From contig JAAYJS010000025.1 in NCBI GenBank assembly GCA_012522805.1, positions 30,583 through 94,582 on the forward strand: DNA of 64,000 nt. The letters run 5' to 3'. Both the position numbers and the translations under genes were made by a program. This document shows positions 1-8,992 of this stretch, piece by piece (within the stretch, counting starts at the first letter, position 1; each line of letters opens with the position of its first letter). The notes below the pieces were generated by a model. The model was not told where the DNA came from and ran no database searches. It saw only the letters and a list, made by a program, of their open reading frames with translations. This DNA is from Eubacteriaceae bacterium. GTDB lineage: Bacteria; Bacillota; Clostridia; Eubacteriales; Eubacteriaceae.

Positions 1-338
1 TGTTCATTCAAGGCGGCACTATCGAGGTCAACACCCTCATGTCGCTACTGGGAGAACCCCTCAATCAGGTGGTGCAACTCTTGGGAATCAGTGAGCATGA
101 ATATCATCAACTTGTAGGAAATTTAAATCAAAATGACAGCATTGCTGCAATCGAACAATTCCTAGATACTCGGTTATTGAAAATTGCAGAAAGAGAAAAA
201 AACAATGCTTTTGGTATAGGCCCGATTCTTTATTACTATTATAGGAGAATCATAGAAGCAAGAGCTTTGAGAATTCTATTTGCTGAAAAAAGAGCAGGAA
301 TGAGCTCAACGCTGTCGGCATTGGGAATCGTATCATAG
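1..338 (+). CDS. ntpC: V-type ATP synthase subunit C (3' end, partial)
   Basis: This is the C-terminal part of the V/A-type ATPase subunit C, the d-like subunit that couples the central stalk to the membrane rotor ring. The reading frame is open from base 3 at the window edge, so the start lies upstream. The remaining 111 or so residues include the YYYYRRIIEARALRI helix typical of this subunit's C terminus. It is followed after 9 bases by subunit F, then A, B and D, which is the usual bacterial order (I-K-E-C-F-A-B-D). I infer that the missing upstream genes are the membrane subunits. Confidence 0.88.
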   Translation, partial: FIQGGTIEVNTLMSLLGEPLNQVVQLLGISEHEYHQLVGNLNQNDSIAAIEQFLDTRLLKIAEREKNNAFGIGPILYYYYRRIIEARALRILFAEKRAGMSSTLSALGIVS

Positions 339-347
339 GAGGAATGT

Positions 348-665
348 ATGGATAGTGCAGAAAAAATCGCCGTAATCGGAGATAGAGAATCCGTTATGAT
401 TTTTCAGGCTTTGGGTTTTAGAACCATTTATGCTGAAAAAAAGGAAGAAATTAATAAAGCCATACATGATTTAGCTACGAGTCAATATGCTGTAATTTAT
501 ATTACCGAACAAGCAGCCGCTACGGCGATGCAAACCATTGAGTTGTATAAAACATCGCCTTATCCTGCCATCATACCGATACCCAGTCGATTAGGTACTT
601 TGGGTCTTGGTCAAAAAATTATAAAAGAAAACATTGAGAAGGCAGTAGGCGCTGATATTTTCTAG
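348..665 (+). CDS. ntpF: V-type ATP synthase subunit F
   Basis: A 105-residue protein that matches the small F subunit of bacterial V/A-type ATPases. This subunit binds the central stalk and helps hold the A3B3 head to the rotor. It opens with KIAVIGDRESVMIFQALGF, and the conserved aromatic/glycine region around IPIPSRLGTLGLG lies near residue 80. GGAGG precedes the start with good spacing. The gene sits 9 bases after subunit C and 23 bases before subunit A, so it is co-transcribed. It ends in TAG, showing that TAG is a normal stop codon here. Confidence 0.93.
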   Translation: MDSAEKIAVIGDRESVMIFQALGFRTIYAEKKEEINKAIHDLATSQYAVIYITEQAAATAMQTIELYKTSPYPAIIPIPSRLGTLGLGQKIIKENIEKAVGADIF

Positions 666-688
666 GTAATGGAAAGGATGGTTAAAGA

Positions 689-2494
689 ATGGGTCAAGCC
701 CAAAACATACAAAATACAAATAAAACTGGCACAGTAGTAAAAGTAGCCGGTCCTTTGATCGTTGCCTCGGGTATGGCAGACGTCCAAATGTTTGACGTTG
801 TCAGAGTGAGTGAAAGACGATTAATCGGAGAGGTTATTGAATTGAGGGGTGATATGGCCTCCATTCAAGTTTACGAGGAAACTGCCGGTCTAGGCCCCGG
901 AGAACCGGTTTACTTAACCGGTGAACCCCTATCTGTGGATTTGGCACCGGGCCTTATCGAAGGGATCTTTGACGGAATACAAAGACCGCTGGCTTCTATT
1001 TATGCGCAAGCAGGGGATAGAATTGCCCGTGGTATCGATGTTCCGAAATTGGATTATGAGAAGAAATGGAAATTTAAACCTGTGGCACAAGTTGGCGATC
1101 ACGTCATTGCCGGAGATGTCCTGGGAACCGTTGACGAAACTGAAGCAGTCCTTCACAGAATCATGGTCCCCAACGGTTTAGAAGGAAAATTAACATGGTT
1201 GTTTGACGGTAGTGCAAACATTCAAGAGCCCATAGCAAAAATTGAAAAAACTGATGGAACCGTTGAAGAAGTTAAAATGCTGAGAACTTGGCCGGTACGA
1301 CGCGGTCGTCCTTACAATGAAAAACTTGCACCGGACGAACCGATGGTAACAGGTCAAAGAGTCATCGATACCCTTTTCCCCATAGCTAAGGGTGGGGTTG
1401 CTGCGATACCGGGACCCTTTGGTTCAGGTAAAACGGTTGTTCAGCACCAGATTTCCAAATGGGCAGATGCAGATATCATCATCTACATCGGATGTGGCGA
1501 ACGTGGTAACGAAATGACCGACGTTTTAATGGAATTCCCGGAATTAGCTGACCCTAGAACCGGTATGTCCTTGATGAAACGGACGGTACTAATAGCGAAT
1601 ACATCGGACATGCCTGTTGCAGCCCGTGAGGCTTCCATTTATACAGGTATCACCATCGCGGAATACTACCGAGATATGGGTTATAAAGTTGCTTTAATGG
1701 CAGACTCCACTTCTCGTTGGGCAGAAGCGTTGAGAGAAATGTCCGGACGTTTGGAAGAGATGCCCGGTGAAGAAGGTTACCCGGCATATCTGTCTTCGCG
1801 TATTGCGGAATTCTACGAAAGAGCCGGCTATGTTGCGTGCTTAGGAAGTGACGAACGCTATGGTACGGTTTCTGCTATCGGAGCGGTTTCGCCTCCTGGT
1901 GGAGATATATCCGAACCGGTATCCCAGGCGACTTTGCGTATTGTAAAAGTGTTCTGGAACCTCTCAGCAGATTTGGCTCATAGACGACATTTCCCCGCAA
2001 TAGACTGGATTGCAAGCTATAGCTTGTATTCAGATCAGATGAACGAATATTTCGACAACCATGTGGATGCCAATTGGTCCAAACAAATTCAGGAAACCAT
2101 GCAGATCCTTCAAGAGGAGTCAGAATTAGAGGAAATCGTCCGTTTGGTTGGTGTAGACGCTTTAAGTTTCCAAGATAGATTGACCTTAGAGTGTTCACAA
2201 TCTATCCGTGAAGACTACCTCCACCAATCCGCATTTGACGATGTCGATACCTATTCTTCTCTGAAGAAACAAAACGGTATGCTTTCCACTATTTTGGACT
2301 GGTACCATATGGGTCAAAAAGCTTTGGATGCTCACGTACTTTTTAACGATATCATTCAGATGACCATCAGAGAACGTATCGCAAGAATGAAATACGTTCC
2401 AGAAGATAAGGTCGACGAGACATATAAGGCTATTAAAAATCAATTAGAACAAGAGTTTTTAGCATTAATGGAAGGAAGTGGCAACATTGATTAA
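689..2494 (+). CDS. ntpA: V-type ATP synthase catalytic subunit A
   Basis: The 601-residue catalytic A subunit hydrolyses or synthesises ATP in the peripheral head. The Walker A motif GPFGSGKT is at residues 242-249. The A-subunit-specific non-homologous insertion lies before it, at about residues 110-200, and [19 protein letters not shown] sequence follows. Length and motif order are full and normal. Its 3' end overlaps the start region of subunit B. The residue set around the nucleotide site is intact, so the complex should be active. Whether it moves H+ or Na+ is decided by the c-ring, which is outside the window. Confidence 0.97.
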   Translation: MGQAQNIQNTNKTGTVVKVAGPLIVASGMADVQMFDVVRVSERRLIGEVIELRGDMASIQVYEETAGLGPGEPVYLTGEPLSVDLAPGLIEGIFDGIQRPLASIYAQAGDRIARGIDVPKLDYEKKWKFKPVAQVGDHVIAGDVLGTVDETEAVLHRIMVPNGLEGKLTWLFDGSANIQEPIAKIEKTDGTVEEVKMLRTWPVRRGRPYNEKLAPDEPMVTGQRVIDTLFPIAKGGVAAIPGPFGSGKTVVQHQISKWADADIIIYIGCGERGNEMTDVLMEFPELADPRTGMSLMKRTVLIANTSDMPVAAREASIYTGITIAEYYRDMGYKVALMADSTSRWAEALREMSGRLEEMPGEEGYPAYLSSRIAEFYERAGYVACLGSDERYGTVSAIGAVSPPGGDISEPVSQATLRIVKVFWNLSADLAHRRHFPAIDWIASYSLYSDQMNEYFDNHVDANWSKQIQETMQILQEESELEEIVRLVGVDALSFQDRLTLECSQSIREDYLHQSAFDDVDTYSSLKKQNGMLSTILDWYHMGQKALDAHVLFNDIIQMTIRERIARMKYVPEDKVDETYKAIKNQLEQEFLALMEGSGNID

Positions 2495-3875
2495 AGAATA
2501 TAAAACGATAACCGAAGTTGTTGGTCCATTGATGTTGGTAGAAGAAGTTGAAAACGTAAAATACGATGAATTGGTTGAAATTGAGCAAGCCAACGGCGAA
2601 AAGCGCATCGGTAAAGTCTTGGAAATCAATCAAGATAAAGCTTTGGTGCAGTTGTTTGAATCCTCCCAAGGGTTAAAACTGCCGACCTCCAAAGTGCGTT
2701 TTCAAGGTAAGAGTATTGAGCTGGGCGTTAGCCAAGACATGCTTGGACGTGTTTTTGACGGTATGGGTCGTCCTACCGATGACGGTCCCGAGATCATACC
2801 GGACAAAATGTTGGATATTAACGGAGAGCCTCTAAACCCCTATGCTAGAGACTATCCTGCCGAGTTTATTCAAACCGGAGTGTCCGCTATTGACGGCTTA
2901 AACACTTTGGTTAGAGGACAAAAGCTACCGGTTTTCTCCGGTTCCGGTTTACCTCATGCTCGTTTAGCAGCGCAAATTGCTCGACAAGCGCAAGTTTTGG
3001 AAAATGACGAAGGCTTTGCGGTGGTTTTTGCAGCTATCGGTATCACCTTTGAAGAGGCAGATTACTTTATCAAAGACTTCAGACGCACCGGTGCCATCGA
3101 AAGAGCAGTCTTATTTATGAACTTTGCCAACGACCCCGCTGTAGAACGTATTTCTACACCTCGGATGGCCATTACTTGTGCAGAATACCTGGCTTATGAA
3201 TTGGGTATGCATGTTTTGGTTATTTTAACCGACATCACCAACTACGCGGAGGCATTGCGAGAAGTATCAGCAGCGCGTAAAGAGGTTCCCGGCCGTAGAG
3301 GTTACCCCGGTTACCTGTACACCGACTTGGCATCTCTCTACGAACGAGCTGGAAGAATTAGAGACAACAAAGGATCTATCACGCAAATTCCTATCTTGTC
3401 CATGCCGGAAGACGATATTACCCATCCAATTCCCGACTTGACAGGCTATATTACCGAAGGGCAGATCATCCTATCACGTGAATTACACATGAGAGGATTG
3501 GAACCGCCCATCAACGTATTGCCTTCCTTGAGCCGTTTAAAAGACAAAGGAATTGGCGAGGGTAAAACCCGTAAGGATCATGCCGACACGATGAACCAAT
3601 TATTCTCCGCCTACTCAAGGGGAAGAGACGCAAAGGAATTGGCAGTTATCCTTGGGGATGCAGCGCTATCCGATGTGGATAAAATCTATGCAGAATTCGC
3701 CACTCAATTTGAAGAGCGCTATATTTCTCAAGGTTTTAACACGAACAGAACCATTATGGAAACATTGACGATCGGTTGGGAGTTATTGTCTATCTTGCCT
3801 AGAACAGAGCTTAAACGTATTAACGAAAGCTATATTGATGAATTCTGTCCTACACCACAAACAAAGGAGGTGTAG
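2487..3875 (+). CDS. ntpB: V-type ATP synthase subunit B
   Basis: The non-catalytic B subunit alternates with A in the ATPase head. As expected it lacks a Walker A loop and has [16 protein letters not shown] at the equivalent place. I prefer the TTG at 2487, which gives the family-typical N terminus [14 protein letters not shown] and places GGAAG eight bases upstream. The in-frame GTG at 2478 is too close to that Shine-Dalgarno site. The gene overlaps the end of subunit A, which suggests translational coupling, and ends in TAG three bases before subunit D. Length is about 462 residues, normal for the family. Confidence 0.95.
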   Translation: MIKEYKTITEVVGPLMLVEEVENVKYDELVEIEQANGEKRIGKVLEINQDKALVQLFESSQGLKLPTSKVRFQGKSIELGVSQDMLGRVFDGMGRPTDDGPEIIPDKMLDINGEPLNPYARDYPAEFIQTGVSAIDGLNTLVRGQKLPVFSGSGLPHARLAAQIARQAQVLENDEGFAVVFAAIGITFEEADYFIKDFRRTGAIERAVLFMNFANDPAVERISTPRMAITCAEYLAYELGMHVLVILTDITNYAEALREVSAARKEVPGRRGYPGYLYTDLASLYERAGRIRDNKGSITQIPILSMPEDDITHPIPDLTGYITEGQIILSRELHMRGLEPPINVLPSLSRLKDKGIGEGKTRKDHADTMNQLFSAYSRGRDAKELAVILGDAALSDVDKIYAEFATQFEERYISQGFNTNRTIMETLTIGWELLSILPRTELKRINESYIDEFCPTPQTKEV

Positions 3876-3878
3876 TCT

Positions 3879-4514
3879 ATGGCTGCTCGAGTCAATCCCA
3901 CACGAATGGAATTGACCCGTCTTAATAAGCGTTTAAAAATGGCTGTCCGTGGACATAAGCTATTAAAAGATAAACGAGACGAAATGGTCAGAAGGTTTAT
4001 GTTGCTGGTACGCAGAAACAGAACAGTGCGCACACAGGTTGAGGAAATCTTGGAAAAGAACATGGTGCAATTTGCTGTTGCCGGTGCGCGAATGGGAGAA
4101 GAAAATGTACGAGAAGCTTTGATGTACCCGGCTCAGTCCGTTGAATTGGAACTGGGCAGGCAAAACATCATGAGCGTCGATGTGCCGACCATTGCTTTTA
4201 CCGGTGATATTTCCGTTTCGGACTTACCCTACGGTTTTGCTTTTACTTCCGGTGCTTTAGATAAAGCGGTTATAGATATGGCCGAACTATTACCTAACTT
4301 ATTGGAGTTGGCTCAAATCGAAAAAACCTGTAACATGCTGGCAGATGAAATCGAAAAGACCAGAAGACGCGTCAATGCATTGGAACATGTCATGATTCCT
4401 GAAATGACAGAGCAAATTCGCTATATCAAAATGAAACTGGATGAAAATGAGCGAGGCAATATCACTCGATTAATGAAAGTCAAAGACATGATGATGGAAC
4501 AGGAACAAGTATAA
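3879..4514 (+). CDS. ntpD: V-type ATP synthase subunit D
   Basis: The 211-residue D subunit is the long coiled-coil rotor shaft inside the A3B3 head. The N terminus (RVNPTRMELTRLNKRLKMAVRGHKLLKDKRDEM) and the C-terminal helix with ALEHVMIPE are both typical. AAAGGAGG lies just inside the end of subunit B, so the two genes are translationally coupled. It is the last gene of the operon, since a strong terminator follows within about 10 bases. Confidence 0.96.
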   Translation: MAARVNPTRMELTRLNKRLKMAVRGHKLLKDKRDEMVRRFMLLVRRNRTVRTQVEEILEKNMVQFAVAGARMGEENVREALMYPAQSVELELGRQNIMSVDVPTIAFTGDISVSDLPYGFAFTSGALDKAVIDMAELLPNLLELAQIEKTCNMLADEIEKTRRRVNALEHVMIPEMTEQIRYIKMKLDENERGNITRLMKVKDMMMEQEQV

Positions 4515-4522
4515 AAACAATT

Positions 4523-4556
4523 GCTCTCGATTTGTAACAAAATCGAGAGCTTTTTT
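4523..4556 (+). terminator. Rho-independent terminator of the V-ATPase operon
   Basis: An 11-bp stem GCTCTCGATTT / AAATCGAGAGC with a 6-base loop is followed by TTTTTT. It lies 8 bases after the subunit D stop. Confidence 0.93.
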
Positions 4557-4560
4557 ATGC

Positions 4561-4589
4561 TTGAAGGAATAGGCAAAAAAGCTTACAAT
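4561..4589 (+). promoter_or_regulatory. Sigma-A type promoter for the HD-domain gene
   Basis: TTGAAG at 4561-4566 and TACAAT at 4584-4589 are separated by exactly 17 bases. The site lies between the V-ATPase terminator and the HD-domain gene. Confidence 0.6.
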
Positions 4590-4621
4590 ACTATCTAAGT
4601 AATGAAATATCGAGGTGAAGG

Positions 4622-5221
4622 ATGGATACAGGGATCGACAGAGAAGCGGCATGGCGATTATTAAAACAATACAATGAAAAAGACTTTCATATCCAACATG
4701 CCATAACCGTCGAAAAAGTGATGGGTTATTTTGCGCAAAAACATGGTGAAGATGTGAACTTTTGGAGCATCGCTGGCTTACTCCACGATATAGATTATGA
4801 AAAATACCCGGATGCCCATTGTCAAAAAGCAAAGGACATCTTAAAAGAGTCGGGTGCGACGGAGGATTTGATACATGCGGTGGTCAGCCATGGTTACGGC
4901 GTTTGCTCAGAGGTGGAACCTACGCATTTAATGGAAAAAACGATGTATGCTGTCGACGAACTCACCGGTCTCATTGGGGCTGCCGCCTTAATGCGCCCAT
5001 CTAAAAGCGTACAGGATATGAAACTCAAAAGCATTAAGAAGAAATTTAAAGATAAAGCATTTGCTGCCGGTTGCTCCAGAGATACCATCAAAAAAGGTGC
5101 TGAGATTTTGGGAATGAATATTGACGACCTGTTGTGGGAAACGGTGTTAGCCATGAAAGCGGTGGAAAAAGACATCGAAACAGAAATGGAACGCTATCGC
5201 AAAGAAACAGGCAATGAATAA
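4622..5221 (+). CDS. HD-domain (HDIG-type) phosphohydrolase
   Basis: A 199-residue HD-superfamily metal-dependent phosphohydrolase. The metal ligands are visible: H26 in FHIQHAITV, H55-D56 in AGLLHDIDYE, and D112 in YAVDELTGLIGA. The protein consists of the HD domain alone, without a sensory or nucleotidase partner domain. The substrate cannot be read from sequence; relatives act on nucleotides or phosphorylated small molecules. GAGGTGAAGG just upstream supports this start. It has its own promoter and a terminator after it, so it is probably monocistronic. Confidence 0.85.
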   Translation: MDTGIDREAAWRLLKQYNEKDFHIQHAITVEKVMGYFAQKHGEDVNFWSIAGLLHDIDYEKYPDAHCQKAKDILKESGATEDLIHAVVSHGYGVCSEVEPTHLMEKTMYAVDELTGLIGAAALMRPSKSVQDMKLKSIKKKFKDKAFAAGCSRDTIKKGAEILGMNIDDLLWETVLAMKAVEKDIETEMERYRKETGNE

Positions 5222-5266
5222 AACGGTACGACAGAATTGAGCCGCCGTTACAATATAGGAAATCTT

Positions 5267-5311
5267 AAAACAGTCATCTTTATCTAGCAGAATAAGGATA
5301 GCTGTTTTTTT
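5267..5311 (+). terminator. Terminator after the HD-domain gene
   Basis: AAAACAGTCATCTTTA can pair with TAAGGATAGCTGTTTT (16 positions, two G-U pairs, one mismatch), and the 3' arm runs into a T tract. It lies between the HD gene and the GIY-YIG gene. Confidence 0.7.
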
Positions 5312-5372
5312 ATGATTTTGCATGACTTATGCGAACCCTAATGATATCATGAACAAAACGAACAGGGAAAAA

Positions 5373-5630
5373 ATGAAAAAACAAAACAATGTTGTCTATA
5401 TCTTAAAATGTGCCGATGGTAGTTTTTATACCGGTTGGACGAACAATTTAGAAAAACGCCTAAAAGCCCACAACGAAGGGAAGGCTTCCAAATATACAAG
5501 GGCGCGTTTACCGGTGACTTTGGCCTATCGTGAAGTCTTTGAAACCAAAGTTGAGGCGATGAAAAGAGAATATGAAATAAAAACCTATACCAGAAAAGCA
5601 AAAGAAGCCTTGATAACAGGAAAAGGATAA
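5373..5630 (+). CDS. GIY-YIG nuclease-fold protein (UPF0213 type)
   Basis: A small single-domain GIY-YIG protein of the YhbQ/UPF0213 group. The motif is split as VYILKC then FYTGWTNN, followed by LEKRLKAHNEG and KYTRARLP with the conserved arginine. I chose the ATG at 5373 because the homologous region begins immediately after it and CAGGGA lies just upstream; an ATG at 5349 is also possible. It ends 4 bases before the DNA methyltransferase gene, so the two are probably co-transcribed. The biological role of this family is poorly defined; nucleic-acid binding or nicking has been suggested. Confidence 0.85.
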   Translation: MKKQNNVVYILKCADGSFYTGWTNNLEKRLKAHNEGKASKYTRARLPVTLAYREVFETKVEAMKREYEIKTYTRKAKEALITGKG

Positions 5631-5634
5631 CAGC

Positions 5635-7668
5635 ATGGATCGCTTGATAAAAGAACTCAAAAGAATATACACGCGTTACTTATTTTTTCATCAAGAAGAA
5701 GAAATGGTTTTATTTTTGATGAAATGTGTCACTTTGAAGTGGTTATGTGATCATCGTTTAATGGTCATAGACGAGGAAACGCGCCGTAGGATTCAAAATG
5801 ACTTTACGGTTCCTACATTCATGTCCTTGTGGAGCAAAAAAGCACGTCGGGATATCACTTTTTATCGTGAAGAACGATTAATGCTCTCCGATACGATGTG
5901 GGGGGTGGTCCGTCAAATTTTGGAGTTTGAGTTTGATTTCTCCAAGTACCCTTCAGAATCATTGGCTGAAATCTACGAAGCGTTATTGCCGCCGGTGGGC
6001 AAAAGGGCAAAGGGTGCCTTCTATACGCCACAACCCCTAGCACAATTGATGGCGAAGATGTTGTTTTCAAAGATAGAACCCAATCCAAAGGCATCGCTTA
6101 AGGTGTTAGATCCTGCTTGTGGTGGCGGCCAATTGCTATCCGCCGTTTACGACCAAATGATGTCGACTGTTTTTATAGATGAACCTCAAAAAGGCCACCA
6201 ACTTTTGTTGGAAAACATTTTACACGGATGGGATACAGAACCCTTGTCTGTTTTGGTATCCTCTTTGGTATTGGTTTTAAAATCGGATCGTTATGTGTCG
6301 CCGCGCCATATCGTGCAAGGGGACGCCTTGTTTATGCCCGATAACCACGAGATCGATCACTCTTTTGATTGCATCATCGGCAATCCACCCTATGTGGGCC
6401 ATAAAGAAATTGACAGAAATTACAGTGAACAATTGAGACAAAAGTATGCCCCTGTGTATTCAGATAAAGCGGATATTTCTTATTGCTTCTTTATGTTGGG
6501 GGAACAACTGTTAAAAAAGAGCGGTCAACTGCTTTTTTTAACCTCCAGATATTTTATGGAAGCCCATTACGGCGTAGCCTTGAGAGAGTATATCACCGAC
6601 CATTTTACCATCAAGATGTTGATCGATTTTAACGGTGTGCGCCCCATCGATAGAGTAGGCATCGATCCGGCGATCATTCAATTAAAAAAGGATCAAAACG
6701 ATACATCGACTTTTATTACAAAACGCTTGGATTACACCACCGGCGCTACAAACGATCGCATGATTGAAGACTTGAAAAAACAAACCGGCTGTTATTATAG
6801 CACCATCATCACCGAACAAAAGAAACTGGATGCCAAGGTGTGGCGCATTCACGATGAGATGACATCCGGAATCGTTAAAAAAATTGAAGAGAAATCTCTT
6901 TTTTATCTTGAAGATCTAGTCGATAGCTTTCAAGGGATCATTACCGGATGCGATAAAGCATTCGTATTGAAAGCGGAGGACGAAAGTGATGCGCTCTTAA
7001 AACAGCCTTATATTCACCCATGGATCAAAAACAAAGATGTCCATGCCTATGGAATCGATACCCCTCAACTGGCAGCGATCTATACCAACGAAATACAGGA
7101 TATTAAAGAATACCCTGTCTTGGAAGAAAGATTGTTGCCTTATCGAGAGGCTTTGATGAGAAGACGTGAAACCCAAAGGGGTACGCTCCCTTGGTTTCAC
7201 ATGCAGTGGGGTAGGGAGTTGAGCAAATTTAAAAAAACAAAAATCGTTTATCCCTACAAAGCTGCCTGCAATCGGTTTGCAATTGATCAGGATGGTTATT
7301 TATTTTCCGCCGATGTTTACGGTATGGTTCTGAAAGAACTTTTGTATGTTCACGTAGATGAATGCTTTTTAATGTTACTTTTAAACTCACGGTTGTATAC
7401 TTATTATTTCCAATCCTATGCTAAAAAACTGGGTCAAGATCTGTACGAATATTATCCCAACACCCTGATGCGCTTGCGCATTCCGGAAGTGGAGAGCAAG
7501 CAATTGGAACGATTTCAAAACGACTATAGGCAGTACGCCAATCATATGATCGATCAATCAGAATTGGCGGAAAACTTCGAAACCTGGCTTCATGGTTTCT
7601 TTGAACTGAGCCGTAAGGAAAGTGCCCTGGTATTAAAGGAAACAAGCAATGCAAGAAAATATGTTTGA
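5635..7668 (+). CDS. CamA-like orphan N6-adenine DNA methyltransferase
   Basis: A 677-residue type IIG-like adenine methyltransferase without a nuclease partner. The SAM-binding region GAFYTP (127-132) and DPACGGG (159-165) come first, then catalytic NPPY at 250-253. The C-terminal half is a target-recognition domain. Several segments (NPPYVGHKEI, DKADISYCFF, SFQGIITGCDKAFVL, WFHMQWGRE, KIVYPYKAACNRFAID, SADVYG, YEYYPN) match what I recall of C. difficile CamA, the solitary enzyme that methylates CAAAAA and affects sporulation. No restriction endonuclease motif or gene is seen nearby. The 3' end overlaps rarA by 20 bases. I infer an epigenetic, not restriction, role; the target site is unknown. 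Confidence 0.85.
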   Translation: MDRLIKELKRIYTRYLFFHQEEEMVLFLMKCVTLKWLCDHRLMVIDEETRRRIQNDFTVPTFMSLWSKKARRDITFYREERLMLSDTMWGVVRQILEFEFDFSKYPSESLAEIYEALLPPVGKRAKGAFYTPQPLAQLMAKMLFSKIEPNPKASLKVLDPACGGGQLLSAVYDQMMSTVFIDEPQKGHQLLLENILHGWDTEPLSVLVSSLVLVLKSDRYVSPRHIVQGDALFMPDNHEIDHSFDCIIGNPPYVGHKEIDRNYSEQLRQKYAPVYSDKADISYCFFMLGEQLLKKSGQLLFLTSRYFMEAHYGVALREYITDHFTIKMLIDFNGVRPIDRVGIDPAIIQLKKDQNDTSTFITKRLDYTTGATNDRMIEDLKKQTGCYYSTIITEQKKLDAKVWRIHDEMTSGIVKKIEEKSLFYLEDLVDSFQGIITGCDKAFVLKAEDESDALLKQPYIHPWIKNKDVHAYGIDTPQLAAIYTNEIQDIKEYPVLEERLLPYREALMRRRETQRGTLPWFHMQWGRELSKFKKTKIVYPYKAACNRFAIDQDGYLFSADVYGMVLKELLYVHVDECFLMLLLNSRLYTYYFQSYAKKLGQDLYEYYPNTLMRLRIPEVESKQLERFQNDYRQYANHMIDQSELAENFETWLHGFFELSRKESALVLKETSNARKYV

Positions 7669-8992
7669 GATCAACAGAAAATCCCATGAAATGCAACACG
7701 CCCCCTTAGCAAATAGAATGCGTCCCCAAAATTTAGAGGATTTTGTAGGCCAAAGGCATTTAGTAGCCGAGGGTAAACTCCTTTATAGATTGATTAAGGC
7801 GGATCGATTGACTTCTGCAATTTTCTACGGTCCTCCGGGTACCGGAAAAACCACCTTAGCCCGTGTCATCGCTAACGAAACGCGAGCGGATTTTCACGAG
7901 CTCAACGCAGTCATGGCTGGGAAAAAAGATATAGAAAGAATTGTTCAAGTTGCCGAAAACAACTTAGGTGTTCATAACAAGCGGACCATTTTGTTCATTG
8001 ACGAGATACATCGCTTTAATAAGGCACAGCAAGATGCGCTTTTGCCTTCCGTAGAAAAAGGGCTGATCACCCTGATCGGAGCGACCACGGAAAATCCTTT
8101 TTATGAAATCAACTCACCTTTGATGTCTCGCTCAACGGCTTTTGCTTTTCAATCCATGACCGATGAAGATATTGAAGAAATCATCATGAGAGCTGTTACG
8201 GATCAAGAAAGGGGATTGGGACACTATCCATTAAGCGTAAAACCCGAAGCCATCGCACATTGGGTGATGGCGGCCAACGGGGATGTCCGCAAGGCGTTAA
8301 ACGCTTTGGAATTGGCAGCCCTTACCGTAGAAAAAAACGAAGAGGGACAAATTGTCATCGACTATCCCATTGCGGTGGAATGTATCCAACAGAAAGGTGT
8401 ACAATACGATAAAGCCGGAGATAATCACTACGATACCATCTCCGCTTTCATTAAAAGTGTACGAGGTTCCGATCCTGACGCAGCCTTATTTTGGTTGGCA
8501 AAAATGTTGGAAGCCGGCGAGGATCCGAATTTTATAGCCAGACGTTTGGTGATTTTAGCTTCGGAAGATATCGGCAATGCGGAACCCCAAGGTCTGGCCA
8601 TGGCCGTAGCAGCCGCCCATGCGGTGCAAATGATCGGTTTGCCGGAGGCACGACTCAATTTGGCTCAAGTGACGACATTTTTGGCCGCCTCGCCTAAGAG
8701 CAATGCCTCCTACGTAGCCATTAACCGTGCAAGCGAAGCGGTCAGAAAGCAATCCAGCGGCAAGGTCCCGGAGCATTTGAGAGACAAACACTATAGAGAT
8801 CAAAGCGTTAAAGAAGAAAGGGTTTACCACTACCCCCACGATTACCCCTATCATTACTATAAACAACCCTATTTACCCGACGATATCGTTGGTAGTACTT
8901 TTTATCACCCAACGAAATTAGGATATGAGAAAAAACTATTGCAATACTTAGAAGCGATTCAAAAGCTAGAAGAATGGAAGGACGACAGATGA
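7649..8992 (+). CDS. rarA: Replication-associated recombination protein A (AAA+ ATPase)
   Basis: The 447-residue RarA/MgsA/WRNIP1-family AAA+ ATPase acts at stalled replication forks. Walker A GPPGTGKT is at residues 61-68, Walker [11 protein letters not shown] at about 116-125, and the sensor/arginine region and C-terminal tetramerisation domain (ending in the [16 protein letters not shown] and YHYPHDYP blocks) are complete. The start overlaps the upstream methyltransferase by 20 bases and its stop overlaps the next gene in ATGA, so it belongs to a tightly packed operon running from about 5.4 kb to at least mutS2. Confidence 0.95.
   Translation: MQENMFEINRKSHEMQHAPLANRMRPQNLEDFVGQRHLVAEGKLLYRLIKADRLTSAIFYGPPGTGKTTLARVIANETRADFHELNAVMAGKKDIERIVQVAENNLGVHNKRTILFIDEIHRFNKAQQDALLPSVEKGLITLIGATTENPFYEINSPLMSRSTAFAFQSMTDEDIEEIIMRAVTDQERGLGHYPLSVKPEAIAHWVMAANGDVRKALNALELAALTVEKNEEGQIVIDYPIAVECIQQKGVQYDKAGDNHYDTISAFIKSVRGSDPDAALFWLAKMLEAGEDPNFIARRLVILASEDIGNAEPQGLAMAVAAAHAVQMIGLPEARLNLAQVTTFLAASPKSNASYVAINRASEAVRKQSSGKVPEHLRDKHYRDQSVKEERVYHYPHDYPYHYYKQPYLPDDIVGSTFYHPTKLGYEKKLLQYLEAIQKLEEWKDDR

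Noticed and set aside
5635..7668. Restriction-modification or BREX/PglX-type defence system
   Set aside because: No nuclease, helicase or other defence partner flanks the methyltransferase; neighbours are a GIY-YIG housekeeping-type protein and rarA.
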